Shown here: positions 17,852 to 26,269 of the stretch, in pieces
How the letters are laid out: every line of letters starts with the position of its first letter
How positions within the stretch are numbered: the first letter of the stretch is position 1
DNA from: Gemmatimonadota bacterium
GTDB lineage: Bacteria > Gemmatimonadota > Gemmatimonadetes > Gemmatimonadales > Gemmatimonadaceae
DNA length: 64,000 nucleotides
Reading direction: 5' to 3'
Assembly: GCA_016719105.1 (NCBI GenBank)
Contig: JADKAQ010000014.1
Coordinates: 1-64,000 of the forward strand
Position numbers and translations under genes: made by a program
The notes under the pieces: model-generated
Told to the model about the DNA's origin: nothing
Databases searched by the model: none
What the model saw: the letters and a program-made list of their open reading frames with translations, nothing else

Positions 17852-18380
17852 GTGCAGACAGTTCAACGCGTCGTGATGGCATCGCTCATCGTTGCGGCTG
17901 GGTCATTGGGCGCCCGCTACCTTCTCGCGGATGCTGCGGTGCCCGTCGTGCGCACTCACACGACAGCGCTAATCGGCACCTGGCGCCTCGTTGAGTTTTG
18001 GGACCGTGAAACGCCATCGAGCCCGTTGGTGTATCGGTACGGACAGAAACCGACGGGCTACTTCACGTACGATCCGACCGGACACGTGTCGATTCAGATC
18101 ATGCGCGGCCCGAGCACCTTCCGGGTGGATAGTGCCCGAGGCGAGCAGTGGTTCGACGGCGACGCCCGAAGAACTCCGGCGCGCCACCGAGGACTACCGG
18201 GCGTACTTTGGCACGTATGTCGTCGACGTGGCGCAGAGCGCTGTCGTGCATAAGGTGGAGGGAGACTCCCGGGGCCTGTATACCGGCACGGACCAGCGAC
18301 GACAGTATCGCCTCGCTGGCGACACGCTCGTCATCGGCAACAGTACGACATCGCATCGTTTGCTCGTTCGCGTGCGGTAA
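17852..18380 (+). pseudogene. Secreted lipocalin-like protein, one frameshift
   Basis: The GTG at 17852 opens a signal-like stretch (VVMASLIVAAGSLGARYLL), then LIGTWRLVEFWDRE, LVYRYGQKPTGYFTYDPTG and VSIQIMRG, the standard start of lipocalin-like domain proteins. Near 18165 the frame shifts and continues TPEELRRATEDYRAYFGTY and VVHKVEGDSRG to VIGNSTTSHRLLVRVR, stopping at 18380. One base restores the whole of about 176 residues. It is only distantly similar to the lipocalin-like gene at 12217, so the two are separate acquisitions. Confidence 0.7.
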
Positions 18381-18398
18381 GCGGATATCCCTCGCGGC

Positions 18399-18487
18399 CT
18401 CACAACGGTCGCGACCGCCAGCTGCGCTTTCGCGTGCTCGCTCCGCTCGCTTGATTGAAGCGGCTGATTTTGAACCGTGACGTGATA
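18399..18487 (+). other. Degenerate attC-like hairpin
   Basis: CTCACAAC (18399-18406) stands where R'' is expected. CAGCTGCGCTT (18419-18429) pairs with AAGCGGCTG (from about 18458), and the loop GCTCGCTCCGCTCGC matches the loop class of attC-1, attC-3 and attC-9. No good R' box, so probably decayed. Confidence 0.35.
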
Positions 18488-18499
18488 CCGACTGCGAGG

Positions 18500-19390
18500 A
18501 AGCACATGGCGAAACGGAACGGGCCACAGTAGTCGACGTGAGTTCGTCGAAGATGTCGGCAAGCTCGCTTCCCTGGCGTTCATCCCTCCCGCCGTGAGTG
18601 GCGGGCTACCCCGGCCCATCGCTGCGGCGGAGGCATCGGCGCAGGCAGCAACGTGGGACCTGTCCTAGATTGCGCGGCTCACGGACGCCACCGACCGCGC
18701 CGTCTTCGATTGGCCCCCCGGGTGATCCCGCCGATCCGACCATCCTGCAGTTCGCGGGGACGCTATCTCGACAACTGCCGCGGCCGTATCCGAGCGGGTC
18801 ATACGTCGCTCGCGTGGTCTTCAACATTCGCACTCGCCGTGCCCGCGGCCCTGAACGACGAGATCGGCCCGCTTCTGAACTCGGCGCCGAGTATGGGGTC
18901 AAGGACCCCACCACGCAGCAACCCGCGACGCGCAATCCGTTCTGGCACCGAGCACCGAGTCCCGTCCCGGATTACGTGATGCCGACGCTGAAGGACTTCT
19001 TCGACGGCGGTGGGTTCGGTCTCGTCTGCGACTTCGCGCTTGGACACTTGGCGCGCCGTCTGGCGACCAAGCGTGGCACGGACGCTTCGGCGGTACACGC
19101 CGCCCCGCGGGCTGGGTTCGTGCCGCACGCCTGGCGTGCCCTCCGGCATGTTTGACTGGCCCGGCACAGAACGCGGGATGCGCCTGCATGCGGTTCTCAG
19201 TGCACCCGCGGGAAGGCCGGCTTGGCCGCGTGCGCCATGGGCGGCATGTTGCGGCCGTTGCCGCGTTGGGCCGGCGGCGTGGGCCGGCGCCACTCATTGT
19301 GCGGGCAGGGCATCGCGCCGGCCCACCTCGCGTTGGTTGGATGCAGCGCAGCAGAACGCGGACGCTAGGCCGACGACAACGGCTAGTTCA
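18500..19390 (+). pseudogene. Degraded coding sequence of unknown family
   Basis: Coding-like text appears in several frames: PPAVSGGLPRPIAAAEASAQ, then an in-frame TAG, ARLTDATDRAVFDWPPGDP, ILQFAGTLSRQLPRPYPSGS, and later PVPDYVMPTLKDFFDGGGFG. No start, domain or single open frame spans it. Near the end, GCTAGGC (19364-19370) preceded by GCAGAACGCGGAC recalls an attC right half, but the left half is not evident. Confidence 0.3.
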
Positions 19391-19397
19391 TGGATGA

Positions 19398-19780
19398 GTG
19401 TCAATGAAGGCTGTCTTTCTTGCCGCTGTGCCCTATGCCGACGACGCGCTTGCGCTCCCTGTCGCCGATGTCGCCGCAGCGATTCCATACTATGAGCAGG
19501 CCTTCGGGTTTCGCGTCGCGGCGCGGCGCGAGACGCCACATCCCGCTGCTGTACTGCACGCGACGGTATCGCACCGGGGCTCGCTCAGAATGGCGGCGAT
19601 CCGACGCAGGAGGGGTGCTTCTTCGAAGTCGACGACCTCGACGCCGCATTCGCCGAACTGATGGCGAACGGAGCAAAGCCCGGAACTGTCGACGAGCAGG
19701 AGATCAACGGTCAACCCTATCGCGCGTTCTTCGTCGTCGCGCCGGACGGGTTGTGCTTCATGATCGCTCAACCGCGCTAG
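19398..19780 (+). pseudogene. VOC (glyoxalase-fold) protein, one frameshift
   Basis: The start at GTG 19398 or ATG 19404 leads to LALPVADVAAAIPYYEQAFG and FRVAARRE, the first beta-alpha-beta unit of the vicinal oxygen chelate fold. Near 19575 the frame shifts and continues as GGDPTQEGCFFEVDDLDAAF, AELMANGAKPG and ending VVAPDGLCFMIAQPR, TAG at 19778-19780. One inserted or deleted base restores a complete protein of about 126 residues. Substrate unknown. Confidence 0.65.
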
Positions 19781-19857
19781 TGCGCGGGCTCAGGAATCGA
19801 TGCGCACGCGGCATCACGCCGTTTCGTTCGCGAATCCACCGCAGCATTCTGGTCCGC

Positions 19858-20136
19858 ATGGCAGACACGTCCGACTACAGAGCCGCACGCGGGTTCGAGC
19901 GCACTGCTTGCCCGCGCTCTTGCTACTCACCATGGGCGCGACGGCGCTCGCGGCGGCTCGCGAGTGGTTCCAGACGCCCCCACCCCCGCGACGTCTCCGG
20001 CGCGTTTCTCGTCTTTTGTGTGGCCTGCCTTCCAGGGCTGTCGCGCCTTTTTCTGACAAAGTCGGCGATGGGGCGACTCGTGGCTGCCGCCTTCGGCTCG
20101 GTCGCAGCGCTAATCAGCTTCTTTCTCGCTCGCTGA
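19858..20136 (+). pseudogene. Small membrane protein, frameshifted
   Basis: One frame gives the hydrophobic LPALLLLTMGATALAAAREW. The other gives GAFLVFCVACLPGLSRLFL and RLVAAAFGSVAALISFFLAR with a stop at 20136. Joined, they form a protein of roughly 90 residues with three membrane helices. No family, and the start is uncertain. Confidence 0.35.
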
Positions 20137-20261
20137 CGGAGAATCTTGCGGCTTCCGAACACACGTGATGAGGGGGTTATGATGGCGAGGACGGCCGCCG
20201 TGGCGCAGTTCGTCAGCGACCCAACTGGCATCTGCGACTCCGAGACTTCCTGAGCACCTCG

Positions 20262-20674
20262 TGCCCATCGCTCCCTTGCTCCGACGCTCACCTACGCGCT
20301 TGGCTATCGGCGTAGCGATCAATCTGCTTGTCGCCGCTTTCCACTTGATCGACCTGCGCGCACTTCTTGACCCGGAGTTGCGGCCGCTGGTCAGCAGCTA
20401 CTTCTCAGACCTCACGCTGCCGTTCGCGTTCTACTACCTGTTGTGCTTCATCGACGACCGAGTGGCCGCCCTGCGGCCGGCAGCCTCGAAGGCGATCGTG
20501 GTCCTCCTGGCATCATCCGGTGCCGAACTCCTGCAGGGCGCCGGCATTGCGGCGCTCGGACGCACCTTCGACCCATGGGACTTCGCTATGTATGCCGCTG
20601 GCGTAGGGCTCGCCGCCGCGCTCGATGTTCTGGTGCTATCCCGTCTGGTGCGTGCCTGGCCGCTTGTACCTTGA
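20262..20674 (+). CDS. VanZ/DUF2809-like small membrane protein
   Basis: An intact 137-residue protein with four membrane segments (residues about 14-32, 50-70, 78-98, 108-130). The segment GAELLQGAGIAALGRTFDPW, then DFAMYAAGVGLAAALDVLVL, follows the pattern of VanZ or DUF2809 proteins, in which an acidic residue and GRTFDxxD lie between helices. Start is a GTG at 20262. Function unknown. It ends about 30 bases before a degenerate attC. Confidence 0.6.
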
Positions 20675-20706
20675 GCCCGTCCGGCCGGCCACCGGTGCGC
20701 GGCACT

Positions 20707-20801
20707 CTAGCGAGGTTTACTGCTGACGGCTGCGCTAAGCATGGCCCGGACTGCGCCCACAAATACTCTTCGAGTGTCCGCAACAGGCACACGCGTTAGG
20801 C
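20707..20801 (+). other. Degenerate attC-8
   Basis: The R' box GTTAGGC (20795-20801) is perfect, but the R'' position reads near CTCTAGCG (about 20705-20712). Weak pairing between CTGCTGACGG and CCGCAACAGG, and CTCTTCGAG forms a small apex hairpin. The position between two intact genes supports a site. Confidence 0.45.
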
Positions 20802-20838
20802 TGCGCAACGTCCGGTATATCCTTCACAGGAGGTAGCG

Positions 20839-21270
20839 ATGCACTGGCCCGGGCGACTACTCCCGTTCGCAGCGGTGGCAACACTGGCGACGGCGGCCAT
20901 TCTCGCCACCTCGGTCATTCCATCCGTCCGCGCCGACACGTTTCCGGGCGCCATGCCGGAACGGGCGGTTCCTGCCTTCTGGGTGAACGTCATCCTGAAC
21001 CTGTTGGTGGCGGCACAGGCGTTCGGATCGTCTCGCCGTCGTGCCGGTGGCCCCACTCGACGACGCGGCTGGACAGCTGCCGCCGGCGTGGTGGCTGCGT
21101 TGCTTGGATTGGCGCTGATCGATGCGGCGATCGCATTCGCAGAACACGGCCCCACAATGCAGGGAGCGATCGTGGCGCTCTGGGTCTCTGTCTGCCTCGA
21201 CCTCGCTGCCGGGGTGGCGATGATCGTGTCGGCGTTCGTGCGGCGGACGACTTCACTCGGGCAGGACTAG
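20839..21270 (+). CDS. Four-helix membrane protein, unknown function
   Basis: An intact 143-residue protein with membrane segments near residues 8-28, 45-60, 78-98 and 108-130. An excellent ribosome binding site, AGGAGGTAGC, sits directly before the ATG at 20839. The sequence ERAVPAFWVNVILNLLVAAQ marks the second helix. No family. It forms a textbook cassette, with an R' box upstream and attC-9 starting 12 bases after the stop. Confidence 0.65.
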   Translation: MHWPGRLLPFAAVATLATAAILATSVIPSVRADTFPGAMPERAVPAFWVNVILNLLVAAQAFGSSRRRAGGPTRRRGWTAAAGVVAALLGLALIDAAIAFAEHGPTMQGAIVALWVSVCLDLAAGVAMIVSAFVRRTTSLGQD

Positions 21271-21281
21271 GTGCCGGCGCC

Positions 21282-21374
21282 GCCTGACCTGCGCTGGAGC
21301 AGACAACCGATCTAGTGTCTGCTCGCTTCGCTCGCTCTATTGCGCTCGGCTGCAGCGCAGGTTCAGCGTTAGCC
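21282..21374 (+). other. attC-9 recombination site
   Basis: R'' GCCTGAC (21282-21288) and R' GTTAGCC (21368-21374). CTGCGCTGGAGCAGAC (21289-21304) pairs with GCTGCAGCGCAG (about 21350-21361). The loop holds the GCTCGCTTCGCTCGC palindrome. Confidence 0.8.
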
Positions 21375-21421
21375 GTACACCGGGGAGGATCCGTTCGTGA
21401 AGAGGTGGGTAGAGTGAGCGC

Positions 21422-22306
21422 ATGCGCCTCCTGTTCCTGATTCTTCTCCTCGCGTCGTGTCGGCCGGCCGATCGCGCGCCCTCCGCTTCGTCCGTCGCGA
21501 CCGAACCAGATACTGGCCGTGTGCGCGTCCCTGGCAGTACGCTGTTCTACGAGAGTGCCGGCACCGGGAGCCCGGTAATCCTCCTGCATGGCGGCAATCT
21601 CGACCGTCGCATGTGGGACGCGGAGTTTGGCGCACTTCAGCGCACACATCGCGTCATCCGGTATGACGCGCGAGGCTACGGTCGCTCAGGCGCTTCGGAC
21701 ACCGCATTCTCTGCGCATCACGACCTGCGCGCCCTGATGGACGCGCTGCAGTTGCCACGGGCGTCGCTCGTCGGCCTCTCCCTCGGGGGGCGTGTCGCGA
21801 TGGACTTCGCACTCGCGCATCCCGAGCGAGTGGATCGCCTCGTGCTGGTCGCGCCGGGCATCAGCGGCGGGACGTGGGCCGAGGACGCCGATACCGCGTG
21901 GCTCGCGGTCGCACGCGAGGCAGCGAAGCGGCAAGACTCGGTCGCGGTGGCGCGGGCGTGGCTCGGCAGCGCCTACATTCGCACTGCGCTGCGCGACTCC
22001 ACCACCGCAAAGCGCGTGCGGCAGTGGGTCGAGGATCAGTCCCCGTTCTGGGCCGGCGTGGTTCGCCATCCGGACCTCGAGGTGGAAGCCGCGCCCCCTG
22101 CGGCCGGTCGTCTCGCCGAGCTTACCGCCCCCATCCTGCTGGTGGTGGGCACGGCCGACACCCCGTTCATTCTCGACGTCGCGCGGGCCATCCAGGCGCA
22201 AGCGGCCCGCGTGCAGCGTGTCGACATCCCTGGAGTCGGGCACATGGTGAACCTCGAGGCACCCGGGCCGTTCCGGGAAGCGCTTCTCGCGTTTCTCGCC
22301 CACTGA
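21422..22306 (+). CDS. Alpha/beta-hydrolase lipoprotein
   Basis: An intact 294-residue protein. The N-terminus MRLLFLILLLASC is a lipoprotein signal with the lipobox LASC. The alpha/beta-hydrolase core has the oxyanion HGG (VILLHGGNLDRRMWD), RYDARGYGRSG, the nucleophile elbow GLSLGG (serine near residue 122), the acid in VVGTADTPF and the base in GVGHMVNLE. The substrate is not predictable; relatives include lactonases and esterases. It lies between attC-9 and a half attC, so it is a cassette gene. Confidence 0.85.
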   Translation: MRLLFLILLLASCRPADRAPSASSVATEPDTGRVRVPGSTLFYESAGTGSPVILLHGGNLDRRMWDAEFGALQRTHRVIRYDARGYGRSGASDTAFSAHHDLRALMDALQLPRASLVGLSLGGRVAMDFALAHPERVDRLVLVAPGISGGTWAEDADTAWLAVAREAAKRQDSVAVARAWLGSAYIRTALRDSTTAKRVRQWVEDQSPFWAGVVRHPDLEVEAAPPAAGRLAELTAPILLVVGTADTPFILDVARAIQAQAARVQRVDIPGVGHMVNLEAPGPFREALLAFLAH

Positions 22307-22310
22307 GGTT

Positions 22311-22345
22311 CCGCCTCGCCTGCGCTGGAGCAGACAGTTGAACTG
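22311..22345 (+). other. Left half of an attC site
   Basis: GCCTCGCCTGCGCTGGAGCA (from about 22314) repeats the R''-L'' half of attC-9 and is followed by CAGACAGTTG. The right half is missing. The sequence passes straight into a truncated hydrolase gene, so this looks like a deletion or illegitimate recombination scar. Confidence 0.6.
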
Positions 22346-22692
22346 AGGCGTTGCATGCGGCGCTCCGGGCGGCGCGACTGCCGCCACCGTATCTCCTCGT
22401 CGGGCATTCTGCCGGCGGCTTGTATGTCCGCGTCTTCGCAGCGACGTATCCGGCCGAGGTCGTAGGTCTCGTGCTCGTTGATCCGGTGCCCGAAGATTTC
22501 AACTCGCGCGCGCAACGAGAGTCTCCTCGCGTGTATCAGCGCCTGGATTCGATCAGTGCCGATGACATCGCGAGTGGTTCACCTGGCGAGCAGGCAGAAG
22601 CGGCCGAGTGGGAGAAAGCGCTCACCGCCGACGAGCGGGCGGCTCCCCGCAGTGCGTGCGAGGCGCCGCCGCCTCCGCTGCTCTTCCAGTAG
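22345..22692 (+). pseudogene. Alpha/beta-hydrolase fragment, N-terminus missing
   Basis: The frame reads ARLPPPYLLVGHSAGGLYVR, AATYPAEVVGLVLVDPVPED, then a helical lid and ADERA. GHSAGG is the nucleophile elbow. The 80-100 residues that precede it in the family are absent, as are the catalytic acid and base, so it cannot be active. It starts at the half attC and ends seven bases before an R'-like GTTAGGG (22699-22705), the last array-type box before chromosomal genes. Confidence 0.65.
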
Positions 22693-22793
22693 TCCAGCGT
22701 TAGGGCACGTGCGCCGGCGTCACCGGCCGACGCACGCGCCCCTCGATACCGCAGCCACCTCCTGGACCGCGACGACATCCGCTGCATTCGTCG

Positions 22794-23885
22794 CTACGCG
22801 TCACACTCCGAGCGCATCCACCGCACTGCGCGGTAGCCCGCCGGCGTGAACGCGCGCCCCACGATGTGCCCGCAGCGATTGACGTCCTGCGGCTGGACCG
22901 AGCTCCACGTCGCCAGTGAAGGGAGGATGGTGAAGGAGTTCGCCTTCGCCGTGAACGGGGACGAGACACCAGTGGCGGCCGTGGTGCCGATGACGCGATG
23001 GGCGTTGGAGATCCCGGTCCCGAGGCTCGGCGCGGGGACACCGGGGAGGAGCGTGGAGGTCCCGGCCGACGTCCACAGCGTGGCGACGTAACCCGTCTGG
23101 GAGGGGATGGTCCCGACGGCCTCCCCGAGGTTGTTGATCTCCTCGGCGGCGTAGTTCTTGGTGAGGCCGAGGTCGACCTGCGTCCCGTTGGCCTTCCACT
23201 TCCAGGCGTGCGCCCCGTTGGGGAAGTCGGCGCGTCCGACGATGTCGCCGGCGTCGTTGATGCCGTACGCCACGCTGGTGCTCGCCCCGGCCGGATGGAG
23301 GTCGGTGATGGCGCCGTTGGCGCTCCACTTCACGGCGTGGCGCTTGATCGCCGCGCCGGAGCGCGACTCGCCGACCGACACGCGCGACATGTTGATGTCG
23401 CGGGCGTAGCCGTCAAAGCCTAACGTGGGGAGGAAGGTCACGATCCCCTGCGCCCAGCGGACCGGCTTCCGCACGCCCAGGTACGGCGGGGTCATGAGCT
23501 GCCCGCCCCCGACCATCTCGCCGGCGTTGTTGACGCCAAGGATGAAGGTGGAGTGGTCGGAGAGCGGGAGGACGGCGAGGTAGGGGACGCCGTTGACCCA
23601 GCGCACCGGGCGCTGGAAGCCGGTGGCATCCACCAGGTGCCCCACCACGATGTTGCTGTCGTTGGAGGCCGCGGCGTCGGACTGGACCCAGCTCCCGGGA
23701 GGAAGGGGGAGCTCGGAGGCGCTCCAGGTAGGGACGCCGCCACAGCACATCGCCACCCGTGGCGTGAGGGTGGGCGCGTGGGAAGGGGCGGTGCTATCGT
23801 TGCAGGCGGCGAGCGTGAGCGCACCGGCGAGGGAGAGCGTTGCCGCGCCGACGAGGCGCGCAGGGAGGCGTGGCGAGGTGGGCAT
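22794..23885 (-). CDS. HAF-repeat extracellular lipoprotein
   Basis: A 363-residue protein. The signal ends in the lipobox ALTLAAC (residues about 17-23). The rest is a series of repeats of about 45 residues typical of HAF-repeat (probable extracellular repeat) proteins, each with a motif such as ILGVNNAGEMVGGGQ, GINDAGDIVGRAD, INNLGEAVGTI and DVNRCGHIVGRAF, alternating with segments like PVRWVNGVPYLAVLP. The ATG at 23883-23885 was preferred to an upstream extension because of the signal. Role unknown, probably a beta-propeller-like surface protein. An in-frame TTA codon lies within the octamer at 23418. Confidence 0.8.
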   Translation of the reverse strand: MPTSPRLPARLVGAATLSLAGALTLAACNDSTAPSHAPTLTPRVAMCCGGVPTWSASELPLPPGSWVQSDAAASNDSNIVVGHLVDATGFQRPVRWVNGVPYLAVLPLSDHSTFILGVNNAGEMVGGGQLMTPPYLGVRKPVRWAQGIVTFLPTLGFDGYARDINMSRVSVGESRSGAAIKRHAVKWSANGAITDLHPAGASTSVAYGINDAGDIVGRADFPNGAHAWKWKANGTQVDLGLTKNYAAEEINNLGEAVGTIPSQTGYVATLWTSAGTSTLLPGVPAPSLGTGISNAHRVIGTTAATGVSSPFTAKANSFTILPSLATWSSVQPQDVNRCGHIVGRAFTPAGYRAVRWMRSECDA

Positions 23886-24100
23886 GGACGGGGGGTGAGT
23901 GAGAGGGACGATTTCCGAGCGAAGCACTCCGCTCACCCCGAGAGGCGCAGGCGCCGGGCGAATCCGGCCACGCGTGGCACGAACGAGTTGCGTTCCGCGC
24001 AACGCAACCCTCCCGGCGCGCCCCCGCGGCTGACGGCCAGGTTCGACAACCACGACCGGGCGTCGTAGTATCTCGCGATACGCCCAACACGAGTCGCCCC

Positions 24101-26047
24101 ATGTTGCACCTGCCCCAGTTCGAGTCCTGGTCCCTCCCGCGACGCGCCCCCTCCCATCGCCTCGGCGCCGTGACCGCCCGTGCATTGCATCTGGCGGTCG
24201 CCCTCTTCGCCCTCCTGCTGACCGTCGCGGTCGCCCCCGGCACGGCCCGCGCGCAGATGGACGAGCCGGCGCGCGTCAAGGCGACCTACGATCGCACGGA
24301 CGTCATGATCCCGATGCGCGACGGGGTGCGCCTCTTCACCACGCTCTACACGCCGAAGGACGCCAAGGGGCCGCTCCCGATCCTGCTCATGCGCACACCG
24401 TACGGCTCCGACACGTACCTGATCAGCATCGGCCCGTCCGTCGACTTCGAAAAGGCGGGATACATCTTCGCCCTCCAGGACGTGCGCGGCACCTACCAGT
24501 CCGAGGGCGACTTCGTCAACGTCCGCCCGTACAACCCCAGGAAGCAGGGGAACGAGTTCGACGAGGCGAGCGACACCTACGACACGATCGACTGGATGGT
24601 GAAGCACGTCGCCGGCAACAACGGCAACGTCGGCGTGTGGGGGATCTCGTATCTCGGCTTCTACGCGACCATGGCGGCGCTGTCGGGACACCCCGCGCTC
24701 AAGGCGGTCTCACCGCAGGCGCCGGTCAGCGACTGGTTCCTCGGCGACGACTTCCACCACAATGGCGCCTTCTTCCTCGGCGACGCCTTCTCCTTCCTCT
24801 CGACCTTCGGGCTCCCGCGCCCAGTGCCGACCCGGGCGCGCGCGAAGCCATACGTCTACGGCACTCCCGATGGCTATCGCTTCTTCCTCGAGGCCGGGCC
24901 GCTCGCCGACATCAGCGCGGCGAAGATGGCGAATCGCAATCCCTTCTGGACCGAGATGTTCGCGCATCCCACGTACGACGCGTTCTGGAAGGCGCGCACC
25001 CCGCTCCCCCACCTCACACAGGTGAAGCCGGCGATCCTCACCGTCGGCTCGTGGTTCGACGCAGAGAACGTGTGGGGGGCGGTGCACACCTACCGCGCGT
25101 TCGAGAAGCAGAACCCCGGGCTCTCCAACGCCATCGTGATGGGGCCCTGGTACCACGGGCAGTGGTGGTTCGACGACGGCGCACAGCTGGGTGAGCAACG
25201 CTGGGGGGCGAAGACATCGGAGTACTACAGCCGCGAGATCCTGCTCCCCTTCTTCGAGCACTACCTCAAGGGAACGGGCGACGGGCGCTACGCCGAGGCG
25301 CAGGTCTTCGAGACCGGGAGCAACCGGTGGCGCGCGTTCGACCAGTGGCCTCCAGCGGGCGTTGCCCGCGAGTCGCTCTACCTCTCGGCGCAGGGGACGC
25401 TCAGCGCCGGGCAGCGGAATGGCCTGAGCGGCTTTGACCAGTACTACAGTGACCCCAACAAGCCGGTGCCGTACCTCGACAAGGTCACGACGCGGCGCCC
25501 CGGCACTGAGCACCAGTACATGGTGGAGGACCAGCGCTTCGCCTCCACGCGCCCCGACGTGCTGGTCTACCAGACGCCGCCCCTCGAGCACGACCTGACG
25601 ATCGCCGGCCCGATCACGGCGACGCTCTACGCCTCGACCACGGGGACCGACGCCGACTTCATCGTGAAGGTCATCGACGTCTATCCCCACAACACTCCCG
25701 ACCCGACGCCAAACCCGACGCAGGTCGTGCTGGGTGGCTACCAGCAGCTGCTGCGCGGCGAGGTGATGCCGGCTCGCTTCCGCAAGGGATTCGAGAAGGG
25801 GGTGGCGATGGTCCCCAACCAGGTCGAGAAGGTCGAGTTCGAGCTCCCCGACGTGCTGCACACCTTCAAGGCCGGACACCGGGTGATGGTGCAGGTGCAA
25901 AGCAGCTGGTTCCCGCTCGTCGATCGCAACCCACAGACGTTCGTCGACATCTATCGCGCCACGGCGTCGGACTATCGCCCAGCGTGGATGCGGATCCACC
26001 GTGCGCCGGGAAAGGAGTCGCGGATCACGCTGGGGGTGCTGCGGTAA
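24101..26047 (+). CDS. CocE/NonD hydrolase (X-Pro dipeptidyl-peptidase S15 family)
   Basis: A 648-residue secreted hydrolase. The signal-like hydrophobic segment is at residues about 26-50, ending near AQMDEP. The catalytic alpha/beta domain has VMIPMRDGVRLFTTLYTP, LLMRTPYG, the elbow GVWGISYLGF (serine near residue 188), the acid region VGSWFDAENVWG and MGPWYHGQWW. The C-terminal jelly-roll (from about residue 450) has YMVEDQRFASTRPDVLVYQT and ITATLYASTTGTDADFIVKV. Family members cleave acyl esters, beta-lactam acyl groups or Xaa-Pro peptides. An internal start near residue 26 is possible. It is divergent from the HAF lipoprotein. Confidence 0.9.
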   Translation: MLHLPQFESWSLPRRAPSHRLGAVTARALHLAVALFALLLTVAVAPGTARAQMDEPARVKATYDRTDVMIPMRDGVRLFTTLYTPKDAKGPLPILLMRTPYGSDTYLISIGPSVDFEKAGYIFALQDVRGTYQSEGDFVNVRPYNPRKQGNEFDEASDTYDTIDWMVKHVAGNNGNVGVWGISYLGFYATMAALSGHPALKAVSPQAPVSDWFLGDDFHHNGAFFLGDAFSFLSTFGLPRPVPTRARAKPYVYGTPDGYRFFLEAGPLADISAAKMANRNPFWTEMFAHPTYDAFWKARTPLPHLTQVKPAILTVGSWFDAENVWGAVHTYRAFEKQNPGLSNAIVMGPWYHGQWWFDDGAQLGEQRWGAKTSEYYSREILLPFFEHYLKGTGDGRYAEAQVFETGSNRWRAFDQWPPAGVARESLYLSAQGTLSAGQRNGLSGFDQYYSDPNKPVPYLDKVTTRRPGTEHQYMVEDQRFASTRPDVLVYQTPPLEHDLTIAGPITATLYASTTGTDADFIVKVIDVYPHNTPDPTPNPTQVVLGGYQQLLRGEVMPARFRKGFEKGVAMVPNQVEKVEFELPDVLHTFKAGHRVMVQVQSSWFPLVDRNPQTFVDIYRATASDYRPAWMRIHRAPGKESRITLGVLR

Positions 26048-26269
26048 CGGCCGCATGGCATGACGTGACGGGTGCGCACGAACCGCCAAGGGTGCTCCCG
26101 TCGCCTGGGTGCCCCCTCGCGCTCCTGATCACCTCATGCGAACGGGGCGTGTTGGTGCGATTCTCCGTTGCGCGGGAGCGATCGCCCGTCGAGCCCATGC
26201 CGCGGGGGACGACGCGGACAGCTGCACGCGGCCACTCGGCGGGCCAGGCTGGCCCGTCGCGAGGCTTCG

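Noticed and set aside
1831..22705. CRISPR array
   Set aside because: The repeated elements are long inverted repeats of 90-110 bases, spaced by genes and bounded by attC boxes. There are no short direct repeats with regular spacers.
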